The notes under the pieces were generated by a model. It worked only from the letters and a program-made list of their open reading frames with translations, did not search any database and was not told where the DNA came from. From the NCBI RefSeq assembly GCF_018968705.1, contig NZ_CP076668.1, positions 3,545,001-3,609,000 of the forward strand: DNA of 64,000 nt. The letters are read 5' to 3'. Positions 37,036 to 45,619 of the stretch are shown here, one piece after another (the first letter of the stretch is position 1; each line of letters opens with the position of its first letter). Made by a program: the position numbers and the translations under genes. The DNA is from Pseudomonas lijiangensis. Lineage in GTDB: Bacteria; Pseudomonadota; Gammaproteobacteria; Pseudomonadales; Pseudomonadaceae.

Positions 37036-37077
37036 TGCACTACCTGTTGCCCCAAAACGGCGTTTATCCCAGCTAGG

Positions 37078-37101
37078 ACGTAACATCGATGCAGAAATTT
37101 A
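37078..37101 (-). promoter_or_regulatory. PvdS iron-starvation promoter of pvdP
   Basis: On the minus strand TAAAT (37101-37097), 16 nt and CGT (37080-37078) match the PvdS consensus, 43 bp before the pvdP start. It lies back to back with the pvdM promoter, 28 bp between the two TAAAT elements. Confidence 0.85.
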
Positions 37102-37129
37102 GGGCAAGGACCGCGAACGGCATCCGCGT

Positions 37130-37153
37130 TAAATTTTTCCGCCATCCGCTCGT
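37130..37153 (+). promoter_or_regulatory. PvdS iron-starvation promoter of pvdMNO
   Basis: TAAAT (37130-37134), a 16-nt spacer and CGT (37151-37153) match the PvdS consensus 58 bp before pvdM. Transcripts would cover pvdM, pvdN and pvdO and perhaps pvdE. Confidence 0.85.
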
Positions 37154-37210
37154 TCTCCCCAGATAGCAAAGGCCCTTGTGCCTGCTTCTGAACGGCGAAC
37201 CGGAATAGAG

Positions 37211-38560
37211 ATGGCAATGACAAAACCGCGTTGGAAAAAGGCTCTTTTCATTGGCCTGCCCCTGGCTCTGGCAATCAGTGCCGGCGCAGGCTGGCTGGCC
37301 TGGAATTACTGGTCGCCATCGGGTTACCCGGTCAAGGTGATGAAACAGGCCGAAGAGCTGCAGGAACGGATCATTTCCTTCGACAGCCACATCACTGTGC
37401 CCCTGAAGTTCGGCAGCGAACGCAACGAAGCGGACAAGGACGGCTCCGGGCAATTCGATCTGGTGAAGACCGCTCGCGGACGCTTGTCGGGTGCGGCACT
37501 GACGGTGTTCGGCTGGCCGGAAATCTGGAACGGCCCCAATGCCCCCCATCGCCCGACACCGGGCTTTGTGGACGAAGCGCGCCATCAGCAGGAAGTGCGC
37601 TACAAAATCATCACCGGCATGGTCCGCGACTTCCCGAACCAGGTCGGCATTGCCTACACCCCGGATGACATGCGCCGCCTGCACGGTGAAGGCAAGTTCG
37701 CGATTTTCATCAGCATGCTCAACGCCTATCCACTGGGCAACGACATCAATTTGCTGGACCAGTGGACTGCACGCGGCATGCGCATGTTCGGCTTCAGTTA
37801 TGTGGGCAACAACAGTTGGGCCGACTCCTCAAGGCCCCTGCCGTTCTTCAATGATTCCCAGGACCCGCTGGGCGGCCTGTCCGATATCGGCAAGCAGGCC
37901 GTGCACCGCCTGAACGATCTGGGCGTGATCATCGACGTGTCGCAGATGTCGACCAAAGGCCTGGAACAGGTCAGCCAGCTGAGCCGCACGCCCATCGTCG
38001 CGTCGCACTCCGCACCGCGGGCGCTGGTGGACATCCCCCGCAACCTGAGCGACGAAGAGTTGCAGATCATCAAACGGAGCGGCGGCGTGGTGCAGGTCGT
38101 GGCGTTCCCCGCCTACCTGAAACCCTTGACCCAGAAGACCCAGGACAAGCTCAACAAGCTGCGCAAGGACTTTGACCTGCCGCCGCTGCCGAACCTGGCC
38201 ATGGCCCTGATGCCCGGCGACGCCATCATTACTGTCTGGCCCGAGCAACGCTTCGGCGCTTACGCCAGCAAGCTGTACGCCATCCTCGAAGAAGAGCCCA
38301 AGGCCACCGTCAAGGATTTCGTCAATGCCATCGACTACACGGTGAAGAAGATCGGCATCGATCATGTGGGCATCAGCTCCGACTTCAACGATGGCGGCGG
38401 CGTGGACGGCTTCAAGGATGTCAGCGAAATCCGCAACGTGACTGCCGAGCTGATCGAGCGCGGCTATGCCGAGGCCGACATTGCCAAGCTCTGGGGCGGC
38501 AACTTCCTGCGGGTCTGGGAACAGGTGCAGAAATCGGCAAAACCGGTGGCCAGCCAATGA
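37211..38560 (+). CDS. pvdM: Periplasmic dipeptidase-like pyoverdine maturation protein
   Basis: A 449-residue protein of the renal-dipeptidase family. An N-terminal hydrophobic segment (ALFIGLPLALAISAGAGWLAW) anchors or exports it. SFDSHITVP at the start and HSAPRALVDIPRNLSDEE, GIDHVGISSDFNDGGGVDGF later are family blocks, though the first metal motif reads DSH rather than the usual DGH/DTH. PvdM is needed in fluorescent pseudomonads for periplasmic chromophore maturation, possibly assisting PvdP; peptidase activity has not been the accepted role. An in-frame ATG at 37217 is an alternative start. pvdN follows after 42 bp. Confidence 0.92.
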   Translation: MAMTKPRWKKALFIGLPLALAISAGAGWLAWNYWSPSGYPVKVMKQAEELQERIISFDSHITVPLKFGSERNEADKDGSGQFDLVKTARGRLSGAALTVFGWPEIWNGPNAPHRPTPGFVDEARHQQEVRYKIITGMVRDFPNQVGIAYTPDDMRRLHGEGKFAIFISMLNAYPLGNDINLLDQWTARGMRMFGFSYVGNNSWADSSRPLPFFNDSQDPLGGLSDIGKQAVHRLNDLGVIIDVSQMSTKGLEQVSQLSRTPIVASHSAPRALVDIPRNLSDEELQIIKRSGGVVQVVAFPAYLKPLTQKTQDKLNKLRKDFDLPPLPNLAMALMPGDAIITVWPEQRFGAYASKLYAILEEEPKATVKDFVNAIDYTVKKIGIDHVGISSDFNDGGGVDGFKDVSEIRNVTAELIERGYAEADIAKLWGGNFLRVWEQVQKSAKPVASQ

Positions 38561-38602
38561 ACCTCTTGCACTTGAACACCGACATCTCAGGTATGGCCGC
38601 TC

Positions 38603-39883
38603 ATGACTGACCGCAGAACCTTTCTCAAACAGGCCGGCCTGCTCGCCGCCGCCCTGCCCATGGGCGCGAATCTGCTGCCTTCGGCCATGGCCGCCAGCGC
38701 CGATCCGGCCTCAAAGGACAAGTGGACCGCCTTGCGTGGGCTGTTCGATCAGGACCCGGATTACATCCACTTCGCCAACTTCCTGATCACCTCGCACCCA
38801 AGACCGGTGCGCGAGGCCATCGAGCAGCACCGGGCCAATATCGACCGCAACCCTGGCCTGGCCATGGACTGGGACCTGAAGGAAATCGCCCGCCGCGAAG
38901 ACGCGGTGCGCGAATGGGCGGGCAAGTATTTCAATGCAAAGCCCGGCCAGATCGCCCTGACCGGCAGCACGACAGAGGGCCTGGCGATTATCTATGGCGG
39001 CATTCATGTACGGCCGGATCAGGAAATCCTCACCACCGAGCATGAACATTTCTGCACCCGCAACATCCTCAACTCACGTCACAAGCGAGAAGGCACTCAG
39101 GTTCGCAAGATCCGCCTGTTCAAGGACTCCACCACGGTTTCGAGCGACGAGATCATCGGCAATATCGCCCGCAGCATTCGCCCCGAAACCCGCGTACTGG
39201 GCATGACCTGGGTGCAATCGGGCAGCGGCGTGAAACTGCCCGTTGGCGAGATCGGTGCGCTGGTTCAGGAACAGAACCGCAACCGTGACGAGAAGGATCG
39301 CATTCTGTACGTGATCGATGGCGTTCACGGCTTCGGCGTCGAAGATGTGGATTTCCCGAGCATGAATTGCGACTTCTTCGTCGCCGGAACCCACAAATGG
39401 ATGTTCGGCCCACGGGGCACCGGCATCATCTGTGCCCGCTCGGAGCAATTGAAGGATGTCACTCCGCTGATCCCGAGTTTTTCCGAGGCCATCAACTTCG
39501 GCACCATCATGACGCCTGGCGGCTATCACTCCTTCGAGTACCGCTGGGCGGCGGACAAGGCTTTCGAACTGCATCTGCAACTGGGCAAGGCCGATGTCCA
39601 GGCGCGCATTCATCAGCTCAACACCTACATCAAGCAACGCCTGAAAGAACAGCCGGGCATCGAGCTGGTCACGCCCATGGCACCCGAACTGTCGTCGGGA
39701 TTCAGCTTCTTCAGGGTCAAGGACCGCAATAGCGACGACGTGGCCGCCTGGTTGATGAAAAACCGGATAGTGGTGGATGCCGTGGATCGCGATATCGGCC
39801 CCGTCGTGCGCACCGCTCCGGGCCTGCTCAACAACGAGGCCGAGATAGACCGCTTCCTGGCCGTCCTCGGTCAGCGTCCATGA
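38603..39883 (+). CDS. pvdN: Periplasmic PLP enzyme of pyoverdine side-chain modification
   Basis: A 426-residue PLP-dependent enzyme of the NifS/CsdA-like fold type. The Tat signal is MTDRRTFLKQAGLLAAALP. The cofactor lysine is in DFFVAGTHKWMFGPRGTG, with the aspartate-histidine pair in YVIDGVHGFG. In P. fluorescens and P. aeruginosa, PvdN acts in the periplasm and converts the glutamate side chain on the chromophore to succinamide. It lies in the pvdMNO run and is Tat-exported, as is PvdP. Confidence 0.93.
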   Translation: MTDRRTFLKQAGLLAAALPMGANLLPSAMAASADPASKDKWTALRGLFDQDPDYIHFANFLITSHPRPVREAIEQHRANIDRNPGLAMDWDLKEIARREDAVREWAGKYFNAKPGQIALTGSTTEGLAIIYGGIHVRPDQEILTTEHEHFCTRNILNSRHKREGTQVRKIRLFKDSTTVSSDEIIGNIARSIRPETRVLGMTWVQSGSGVKLPVGEIGALVQEQNRNRDEKDRILYVIDGVHGFGVEDVDFPSMNCDFFVAGTHKWMFGPRGTGIICARSEQLKDVTPLIPSFSEAINFGTIMTPGGYHSFEYRWAADKAFELHLQLGKADVQARIHQLNTYIKQRLKEQPGIELVTPMAPELSSGFSFFRVKDRNSDDVAAWLMKNRIVVDAVDRDIGPVVRTAPGLLNNEAEIDRFLAVLGQRP

Positions 39884-39923
39884 CGCATTCCCCCGTTTTC
39901 AGTTTTCTGCCTTGAGGCCCGTT

Positions 39924-40784
39924 ATGAACAAGATGCTGCCCTCCCTGTCCCTCACCGCCCTGCTGGGTGCGCTGTTGCCCGCAGCCGCCATGGCCGCCAC
40001 GCCCGAACCGGGCAAGGTGTTCAAGGATTGCAAGGACTGCCCGGAAATGGTCGTGCTGCCTGCCGGGACCTTCACCATGGGCGCGCCCGAATCCGAACTC
40101 GGTCGCCAGCCCGACGAAGGCCCGCTGCATGAAGTGACCTTCGCCAAGCCCTTCGCCATCAGCCAGTTTCAGGTCCTGAGCGGCGAGTGGAAGGCCTATA
40201 TCAAAAGCACCGGCTACAAGATGCCCGATGGCGATACCCGTCCGGGCCGCGAGTGCAAGGCTGGCCAGCCGCGCTATCCACTGACCGACCGCCAGCCAGC
40301 GGTGTGCATGGACTGGAACGAAGCCAAGGCCTATGCCGCATGGCTCTCGAAGAAGACCGGCAAATCCTACCGACTGGTCAGCGAGGCCGAGCGCGAGTAT
40401 GCAGCCCGTGGCGGCAGCACCGGACCGTTCCCCTTCCCTATGGATGAAGGCAAGCAATACAGCATCGCCAAACATGCCAATACCTATGGCCCGGAAGATG
40501 GTTTCAGCGTCACGGCCCCGGCCGGCAGCTACAGCCCCAATGACTTCGGCATCTATGACGCCCACGGCAATGTCTACGAATGGACCGCCGATTGCGAAAC
40601 CAGCAACTACAACGGCGCACCCACCGATGGCAGCGCATGGCTGGCCGGTGATTGCAGCTGGAAGATGATTCGCGGCAACGACTGGACCGAAGCGCCGATC
40701 TTCTCCCGCTCCGGCAACCGCAACAGCCGCAAGCCCGATGTGCGCGGCGACTGGCTGGGCTTTCGGGTCGCCCGCGAACTCTGA
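39924..40784 (+). CDS. pvdO: Periplasmic pyoverdine maturation protein, FGE-sulfatase fold
   Basis: A 286-residue protein with the formylglycine-generating-enzyme (SUMF1) fold. A Sec signal is clear (MNKMLPSLSLTALLGALLPA, then AMAATPEP). MVVLPAGTFTMGAPESE, VCMDWNEAKAYAAWLSKKTGKSYRLVSEAEREYAARGG, NVYEWTADC and RGNDWTEAP are family blocks. PvdO is required for the last oxidation, from dihydropyoverdine to pyoverdine, in pseudomonads. The ATG at 39924 starts the signal peptide. A REP-cored element separates it from pvdE. Confidence 0.93.
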   Translation: MNKMLPSLSLTALLGALLPAAAMAATPEPGKVFKDCKDCPEMVVLPAGTFTMGAPESELGRQPDEGPLHEVTFAKPFAISQFQVLSGEWKAYIKSTGYKMPDGDTRPGRECKAGQPRYPLTDRQPAVCMDWNEAKAYAAWLSKKTGKSYRLVSEAEREYAARGGSTGPFPFPMDEGKQYSIAKHANTYGPEDGFSVTAPAGSYSPNDFGIYDAHGNVYEWTADCETSNYNGAPTDGSAWLAGDCSWKMIRGNDWTEAPIFSRSGNRNSRKPDVRGDWLGFRVAREL

Positions 40785-40798
40785 CGCTTTCACAACGC

Positions 40799-40947
40799 AA
40801 TGCCGATCAGACAAGGTCAATGTGTGGGAGGCAGCTTGCTGGCGACTTCAGCGTACAGACGCAGAATATCTGCCAGTTTTCAGGCCTTTTTCGCCAGCAA
40901 GCTGCCTCCCACAGGTTTTGTGTACACCTTTACTGATCGGCATTACC
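40799..40947. repeat. REP-cored MITE-like element, copy C (~149 bp)
   Basis: Outer ends AATGCCGATCAG (40799-40810) and CTGATCGGCATT (40933-40944) are perfect 12-bp inverted repeats. The inner arms (40823-40845 and 40891-40913) are identical to those of copy A. The reversed centre aligns with copy A throughout (GGCAGATATTC and neighbours). It fills the 192-bp gap between pvdO and pvdE, where no PvdS box is seen. Confidence 0.8.
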
Positions 40948-40976
40948 GCTACAACGGACACTAACGAGACAAGAGC

Positions 40977-42641
40977 ATGACGCCCAAATCAGAAAGCCTC
41001 GCCCGGGAAACCCTGAGGATCCTCAAGCCATTCTGGTGGCTGGTGGCTCTCTCGACGGTGCTGGGGGTTGTCAGCGGCCTGAGCGTGACCGCCCTGCTGG
41101 CCACCATCAACAACGCGATGAACATGGCAGGCGGACCTGACACCCACACCGCCCTGCTGTTCGCCGGTCTGTGCGTGCTGACCCTGGCCTGCTCCACCGT
41201 CTCGAACCTGTCGACCAACTATGTCGGCCAGCGCGTGGTCGCCAACCTGCGTCGCGAACTGGCCGCCAAGGTGCTGGTCGCGCCCATCGAGCAACTGGAG
41301 CGTTATCGTTCACATCGCCTGATTCCGGTGCTGCTCAATGACGTGAACACTCTCAGCACCTTCGCGCTGTCCATTGCGCCGATGGTGATTTCGTTCACCG
41401 TCACCCTGGGCTGCCTGACGTATCTGGCCCTGCTGTCCTGGCAGATCCTGGCACTGACGGTCCTGACCGTGGTGCTGGGCACCGGCGCGCAGTACCTGGC
41501 TCATCATTTCGGCACCCGCAGCATCATCGCGGCGCGCAATGGCGAAGACGAGCTGCAGAAGCACTATCAGGCCCTGTCGGCCGGCGCCAAGGAACTGCGC
41601 ATCCAGCGCAAGCGCCGCCAGCACATGCTCGACGAGCAGATCCATGGTGCCACCGAGCGCATCTGCCGCTCCAACGTGCGTGCCGCCAACATTTTCGTCA
41701 GCGCAGAAACCTTCGGCTCGATGCTGTTCTTCGCGGTCATCGGCATCGCCATTGCCTTTCAGGCGCTGTGGCCGAGTACCGAAAAGACCGTGCTGGGCGG
41801 TTTCGTGCTGGTCATGCTGTATATGAAAGGCCCGCTGGAGCGCCTGATCACCGCCCTGCCCGGTATCAGTCGCGCACAGATCGCCATGCGCCGCATCGCC
41901 GAACTGTCGTGGAAGTTCTCCAGCCCCGAGCCACACCTGCTGGTCAGCGACCGTCCCAACACCCTGGCGAGCATGCAGACCCTGGAACTGCATCAGTTGC
42001 GCTATGACTATCCGCCAGTGGAAGGCAGCGAGTCCTTCCATCTCGGCCCGGTCAACCTGAGCATCAAACAGGGCGATATCGTGTTCATCGTCGGTGAAAA
42101 CGGCTGCGGCAAGACCACTCTCATCAAGCTGCTGCTGGGCCTTTACACCCCACGACAAGGGGAAATCCGCCTCAACGGCAAGGCAGTCACGCCAGAAGAG
42201 CTGGACGACTATCGCCAGCTGTTCACCACCATCTTTGCCGACTACCACCTGTTCGACGAACCGCTGCAAGGCGAAGCCCGACTGCCTGCCGATGCGGGCA
42301 AGTACCTGGAGCGCCTGGACATTGCCCATAAGGTCAGCATTCGAGATGGCGCGTTCACCACCACCGACCTGTCCACCGGTCAACGCAAGCGTCTGGCCCT
42401 GATCAATGCCTGGCTGGATGAACGTCAGGTGCTGGTGTTCGACGAATGGGCAGCCGATCAGGACCCGGCTTTCCGCCGCGTGTTCTACACCGAGCTGTTG
42501 CCCGAACTCAAACAGCAGGGCAAGACCATCATCGTCATCTCCCACGATGACCGGTATTTCCCGATTGCCGATCAACTGGTGCGCATGCAGGCCGGCAGGA
42601 TCGAGGTGGAGCAGGTACAAGCCCAGCCGGTATCCGCCTGA
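40977..42641 (+). CDS. pvdE: Ferribactin-exporting ABC transporter
   Basis: A 554-residue ABC half-transporter with an N-terminal six-helix membrane domain (~1-300) and an ATPase domain. Walker A is IVGENGCGKTTLIKLLLGL, the signature is DLSTGQRKRLALINAW and Walker B is QVLVFDEWAADQD. PvdE moves the acylated precursor ferribactin from cytoplasm to periplasm, where PvdP, PvdM, PvdN and PvdO finish it. Length fits the P. aeruginosa protein (549). No PvdS box is visible in the gap before it; transcription may read through from pvdMNO. A terminator follows. Confidence 0.94.
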   Translation: MTPKSESLARETLRILKPFWWLVALSTVLGVVSGLSVTALLATINNAMNMAGGPDTHTALLFAGLCVLTLACSTVSNLSTNYVGQRVVANLRRELAAKVLVAPIEQLERYRSHRLIPVLLNDVNTLSTFALSIAPMVISFTVTLGCLTYLALLSWQILALTVLTVVLGTGAQYLAHHFGTRSIIAARNGEDELQKHYQALSAGAKELRIQRKRRQHMLDEQIHGATERICRSNVRAANIFVSAETFGSMLFFAVIGIAIAFQALWPSTEKTVLGGFVLVMLYMKGPLERLITALPGISRAQIAMRRIAELSWKFSSPEPHLLVSDRPNTLASMQTLELHQLRYDYPPVEGSESFHLGPVNLSIKQGDIVFIVGENGCGKTTLIKLLLGLYTPRQGEIRLNGKAVTPEELDDYRQLFTTIFADYHLFDEPLQGEARLPADAGKYLERLDIAHKVSIRDGAFTTTDLSTGQRKRLALINAWLDERQVLVFDEWAADQDPAFRRVFYTELLPELKQQGKTIIVISHDDRYFPIADQLVRMQAGRIEVEQVQAQPVSA

Positions 42642-42663
42642 ATACAGCCTGTTATCAATGCCC

Positions 42664-42703
42664 GAGCCCCGCCCGGTTCATACCGCGAGCGGGGCTTCTT
42701 TTT
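42664..42703 (+). terminator. Terminator after pvdE
   Basis: GAGCCCCGC (42664-42672), a 16-nt loop and GCGGGGCTTC (42689-42698) are followed by a run of T to 42703. It separates pvdE from the receptor gene's own promoter. Confidence 0.85.
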
Positions 42704-42777
42704 GCCCATGAGTCAGCCACCTCCTCACCACCGATAGCCTTGCGCCATCTTTTTTCGGGCACATGTGAAAAATTCAT

Positions 42778-42801
42778 TAAATAACTGAGAGCCATTTTCG
42801 T
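42778..42801 (+). promoter_or_regulatory. PvdS iron-starvation promoter of fpvA
   Basis: TAAAT (42778-42782), a 16-nt spacer and CGT (42799-42801) match the PvdS consensus 148 bp before the receptor start. The rest of the 307-bp gap holds the pvdE terminator and a leader without an obvious reading frame. Confidence 0.85.
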
Positions 42802-42948
42802 TCTCTTTAACAGCACACCTGCGCGGGCATCTGCCGTCAGCCTGGCTCCCAGTAAAAGTCGAGCAGCATCTGTCCGGACTCAGCATCCGGACAGGCCTGA
42901 ACGACGCTCTTTATCTCCTTGCCAATACCAACTAGAAAGAGCCACTTC

Positions 42949-45387
42949 ATGTACACACCGTCACGACTCACCCCTCTCAGCAAGGCCTTGTTGATCAGCC
43001 GGATGTTTCGCTCAAGACCTGCCATGGCAGCAATCGGTCTGGCGCTCAGCATGCCCATGGCCGCTCAGGTACAGGCCCAGGAAATCGAGTTCAATATTCC
43101 GGCTCAACCGCTGAGCAGTGCCCTGAGTCAACTGGAACGCCAGGGCAATCTGCGTGTGGCCTACAGCCCGACGGATGTACAAGGCAAGACCAGCGGTGCC
43201 GTACAGGGCAAGTTCACTCCGGCACAGGCAGCGGGGAAACTGCTGGCCGGAGCAGGCCTGACCTACAGCCTGCAAGGCAACGCCCTGACCCTGAGTGCGC
43301 AGGAAGCATCGGCGGCCATCAATCTGGCGCCGACCGCGATTGACTCCCAGTATCTGGGCACCGCCACTGACGGCACAGGCTCCTACACCACCGGCGCCAC
43401 CACTATCGGCAAGGGCGCGGCGCAATCGCTGCGGGAAACGCCGCAGTCGGTGACCGTCATGACCCGTCAGGTCATGGACGACAACAACCTCACCAGCCTG
43501 AGCGAAGTGCTGGAAGACACCCCCGGCATCAGCTTCCAGTACCGTAACTTCGGTGGCCACGTGTACACCTCCCGTGGCTTCTCGCTGCTGGCGGAAAGCT
43601 TCCTGGTCGATGGCATTGGCGGTCAGGGCTACCAGATCACCGGCTGGATGCAGCCGGACATGGCGATCTATGACCGCGTGGAAGTGCTGCGCGGTGCTTC
43701 AGGGCTGCTGGTGGGTGCCGGCCAACCCGGTGGTGCGGTGAATCTGGTTCGCAAACGCCCGACCGCCGAGAACAAATTCTCGATCACGACCCGCGCCGGT
43801 TCATGGGATCAGTACCGTGTCGATCTGGATGGCAGCGGCAAGCTCAACGATTCGGGCACCGTCCGTGGCCGCATGGTGGCCGCCTATGAAGACAATGGCT
43901 CGTACCTGGATAACCGCAACAGCCGCACGCCGCTGCTGTACGGCATCCTCGAAGCCGACGTGACCGACGACACCACCCTGACCATGAGCCTGCGTCGCCA
44001 GGAAAAGGTCATCAACGGTTACTCCATCTACGGCCTGCCGCGCTACAGCAACGGGCAGTCGCTGGACTTGTCGCGTTCGACGAACCTGGCTCCCAAATGG
44101 AACCGTCTCGAAACCGACATGACCGAAGCCTTCTTTGAAGTCGAGCATCGCTTCAACGAGAACTGGCTCAACAAGACTTCCCTGACCTACTCCGAAGGTG
44201 GATTCGAGCAGGTCATTGCCTATGCACAAGGGGCCATTAACCCGACAACGCTGACCGGCTCCACTTTCCGCAGAACCCTGTTCCGCAACGATGAAGTCAA
44301 CAGCCTGGGCCTGAACAGCCAGCTGGAAGGCAAGTTCGACGCCTTCGGCCTGTCCCATCAGGTCACTTTGGGGGCCGACTGGTCGAGGCAGAGAGCCGAC
44401 ACCAAAAGTGTCTCGCCAACAATGGGTTCTGCAGTCAATGTCTTTGATGTCGATACCAGCGCACTTGCAAAACCGGCACGTCCAGCCTGGACAAGCGATT
44501 ACGTCTCGACCGAAGAGAGGGCAGGCCTCTACGCCAATACCCGCATCCACCTGAGCGAGCCGTTGAGCCTCGTGCTGGGCGGGCGCTTGAGCTGGTTCGA
44601 GTATGACTACAACGCCAAATATGGCCCGGCCCTTTCCTATAACTCCAAACAGACTCAGGAATTTACCCCGTTCGCAGGCCTGATCTACGACATCAATGAA
44701 AACTGGTCCTGGTACGCCAGCTATGCGGACATTTTCACTCCGCAAGCCGCCTACAGGCAGGTCGGCGGCACACCACTGGACCCGGCTGTTGGCTCCAACT
44801 ACGAAACCGGTATCAAGGGCGAGCTGTTCGACAAGCGTATGAACCTGTCGATGGCCCTGTTCTATATCAAGCAGAAAGACGTTGCCTACGAAGATCTTTT
44901 GGCTACGGACCCATGCCCGGGCGGCTCTGACAACACCTGCTACATCCAGGGCGGCATCAAGCGCAGCAAAGGCATCGATATCGAAGCCAGCGGTGAAGTA
45001 CTGCCGGGCCTGCAGGTCTTTGGCGGTTACACCTTCAACCGGTTGGCAAACAGTTCCGATATGGAAGTCGCCTACGAAACACCGAAACACATGCTGCGCC
45101 TGAACACCAGCTACAACCTGCCGGGCGCCTGGAACCGTCTGACCCTGGGCGCTGGGGTATCGGCGGATTCCGGCTACAGCGTCCCGTCCAACAATCAGCT
45201 GGGTGTTTCAGGCCGCGCCATCTGGGATGCACGCGCCTCCTGGAAACTCGACGAGCACTGGACCGTCGCTCTGAACGCCGACAACCTGTTCGATCGCAAG
45301 TACTACACCACTGCCGTGGCACTGGATCGTTCCAACGTCTACGGCGAACCACGCAGCTACGTCCTGACCTTGCGCGGCGACTTCTGA
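42949..45387 (+). CDS. fpvA: TonB-dependent ferripyoverdine receptor with signalling domain
   Basis: An 812-residue outer-membrane receptor. After a long signal (to AQVQAQ) comes the secretin/TonB short N-terminal signalling domain (~47-125; IEFNIPAQPLSSALSQLERQGNL), which in FpvA contacts the anti-sigma factor FpvR. The plug domain follows (SLRETPQSVTVMTRQVMDD, DRVEVLRGASGLLVGAGQPGGAVNLVRKRP), then a 22-strand barrel ending in VLTLRGDF with a terminal Phe. It imports ferripyoverdine. The ATG at 42949 is preferred over a TTG at 42919. It has its own PvdS box. A close paralogue lies next to it. Confidence 0.92.
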   Translation: MYTPSRLTPLSKALLISRMFRSRPAMAAIGLALSMPMAAQVQAQEIEFNIPAQPLSSALSQLERQGNLRVAYSPTDVQGKTSGAVQGKFTPAQAAGKLLAGAGLTYSLQGNALTLSAQEASAAINLAPTAIDSQYLGTATDGTGSYTTGATTIGKGAAQSLRETPQSVTVMTRQVMDDNNLTSLSEVLEDTPGISFQYRNFGGHVYTSRGFSLLAESFLVDGIGGQGYQITGWMQPDMAIYDRVEVLRGASGLLVGAGQPGGAVNLVRKRPTAENKFSITTRAGSWDQYRVDLDGSGKLNDSGTVRGRMVAAYEDNGSYLDNRNSRTPLLYGILEADVTDDTTLTMSLRRQEKVINGYSIYGLPRYSNGQSLDLSRSTNLAPKWNRLETDMTEAFFEVEHRFNENWLNKTSLTYSEGGFEQVIAYAQGAINPTTLTGSTFRRTLFRNDEVNSLGLNSQLEGKFDAFGLSHQVTLGADWSRQRADTKSVSPTMGSAVNVFDVDTSALAKPARPAWTSDYVSTEERAGLYANTRIHLSEPLSLVLGGRLSWFEYDYNAKYGPALSYNSKQTQEFTPFAGLIYDINENWSWYASYADIFTPQAAYRQVGGTPLDPAVGSNYETGIKGELFDKRMNLSMALFYIKQKDVAYEDLLATDPCPGGSDNTCYIQGGIKRSKGIDIEASGEVLPGLQVFGGYTFNRLANSSDMEVAYETPKHMLRLNTSYNLPGAWNRLTLGAGVSADSGYSVPSNNQLGVSGRAIWDARASWKLDEHWTVALNADNLFDRKYYTTAVALDRSNVYGEPRSYVLTLRGDF

Positions 45388-45431
45388 TCCCGCTCACTAT
45401 CTGCGGATGAATCGATCCGCAGGGCACCACA

Positions 45432-45463
45432 AAAAGACCAGGGGGCAACCTCTGGTCTTTTTT
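45432..45463 (+). terminator. Terminator between the two receptor genes
   Basis: AAAAGACCAG (45432-45441), a 10-nt loop and CTGGTCTTTT (45452-45461) with further Ts form a clear rho-independent terminator, so the two receptor genes are separate transcription units. Confidence 0.9.
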
Positions 45464-45477
45464 ATTGAGGAAATCAC

Positions 45478-45501
45478 TAAATTAATTCCGACCTCATTCG
45501 T
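45478..45501 (+). promoter_or_regulatory. PvdS iron-starvation promoter of the second receptor gene
   Basis: TAAAT (45478-45482), a 16-nt spacer and CGT (45499-45501) match the PvdS consensus 119 bp before the start codon at 45620. Confidence 0.85.
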
Positions 45502-45619
45502 ATCGATTCTTTATGAGTCACGCTGTAAAACCGCCCACAGTCTGGTAAAGGATGACCGGAGGCCGTGCCCCCTACATCCGTATGGTTTACCCTGCGTTAC
45601 CGATCAAAGAGCCATCATT

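Noticed and set aside
37539..37913. Overlapping frames inside pvdM and pvdN as small genes
   Set aside because: They are alternate-frame shadows rich in Arg, Ala and Ser without ribosome-binding sites, inside well-supported genes.
40948..40976. Separate iron-starvation promoter for pvdE
   Set aside because: No TAAAT-N16/17-CGT was found between pvdO and pvdE; the gap is almost entirely the REP-cored element.
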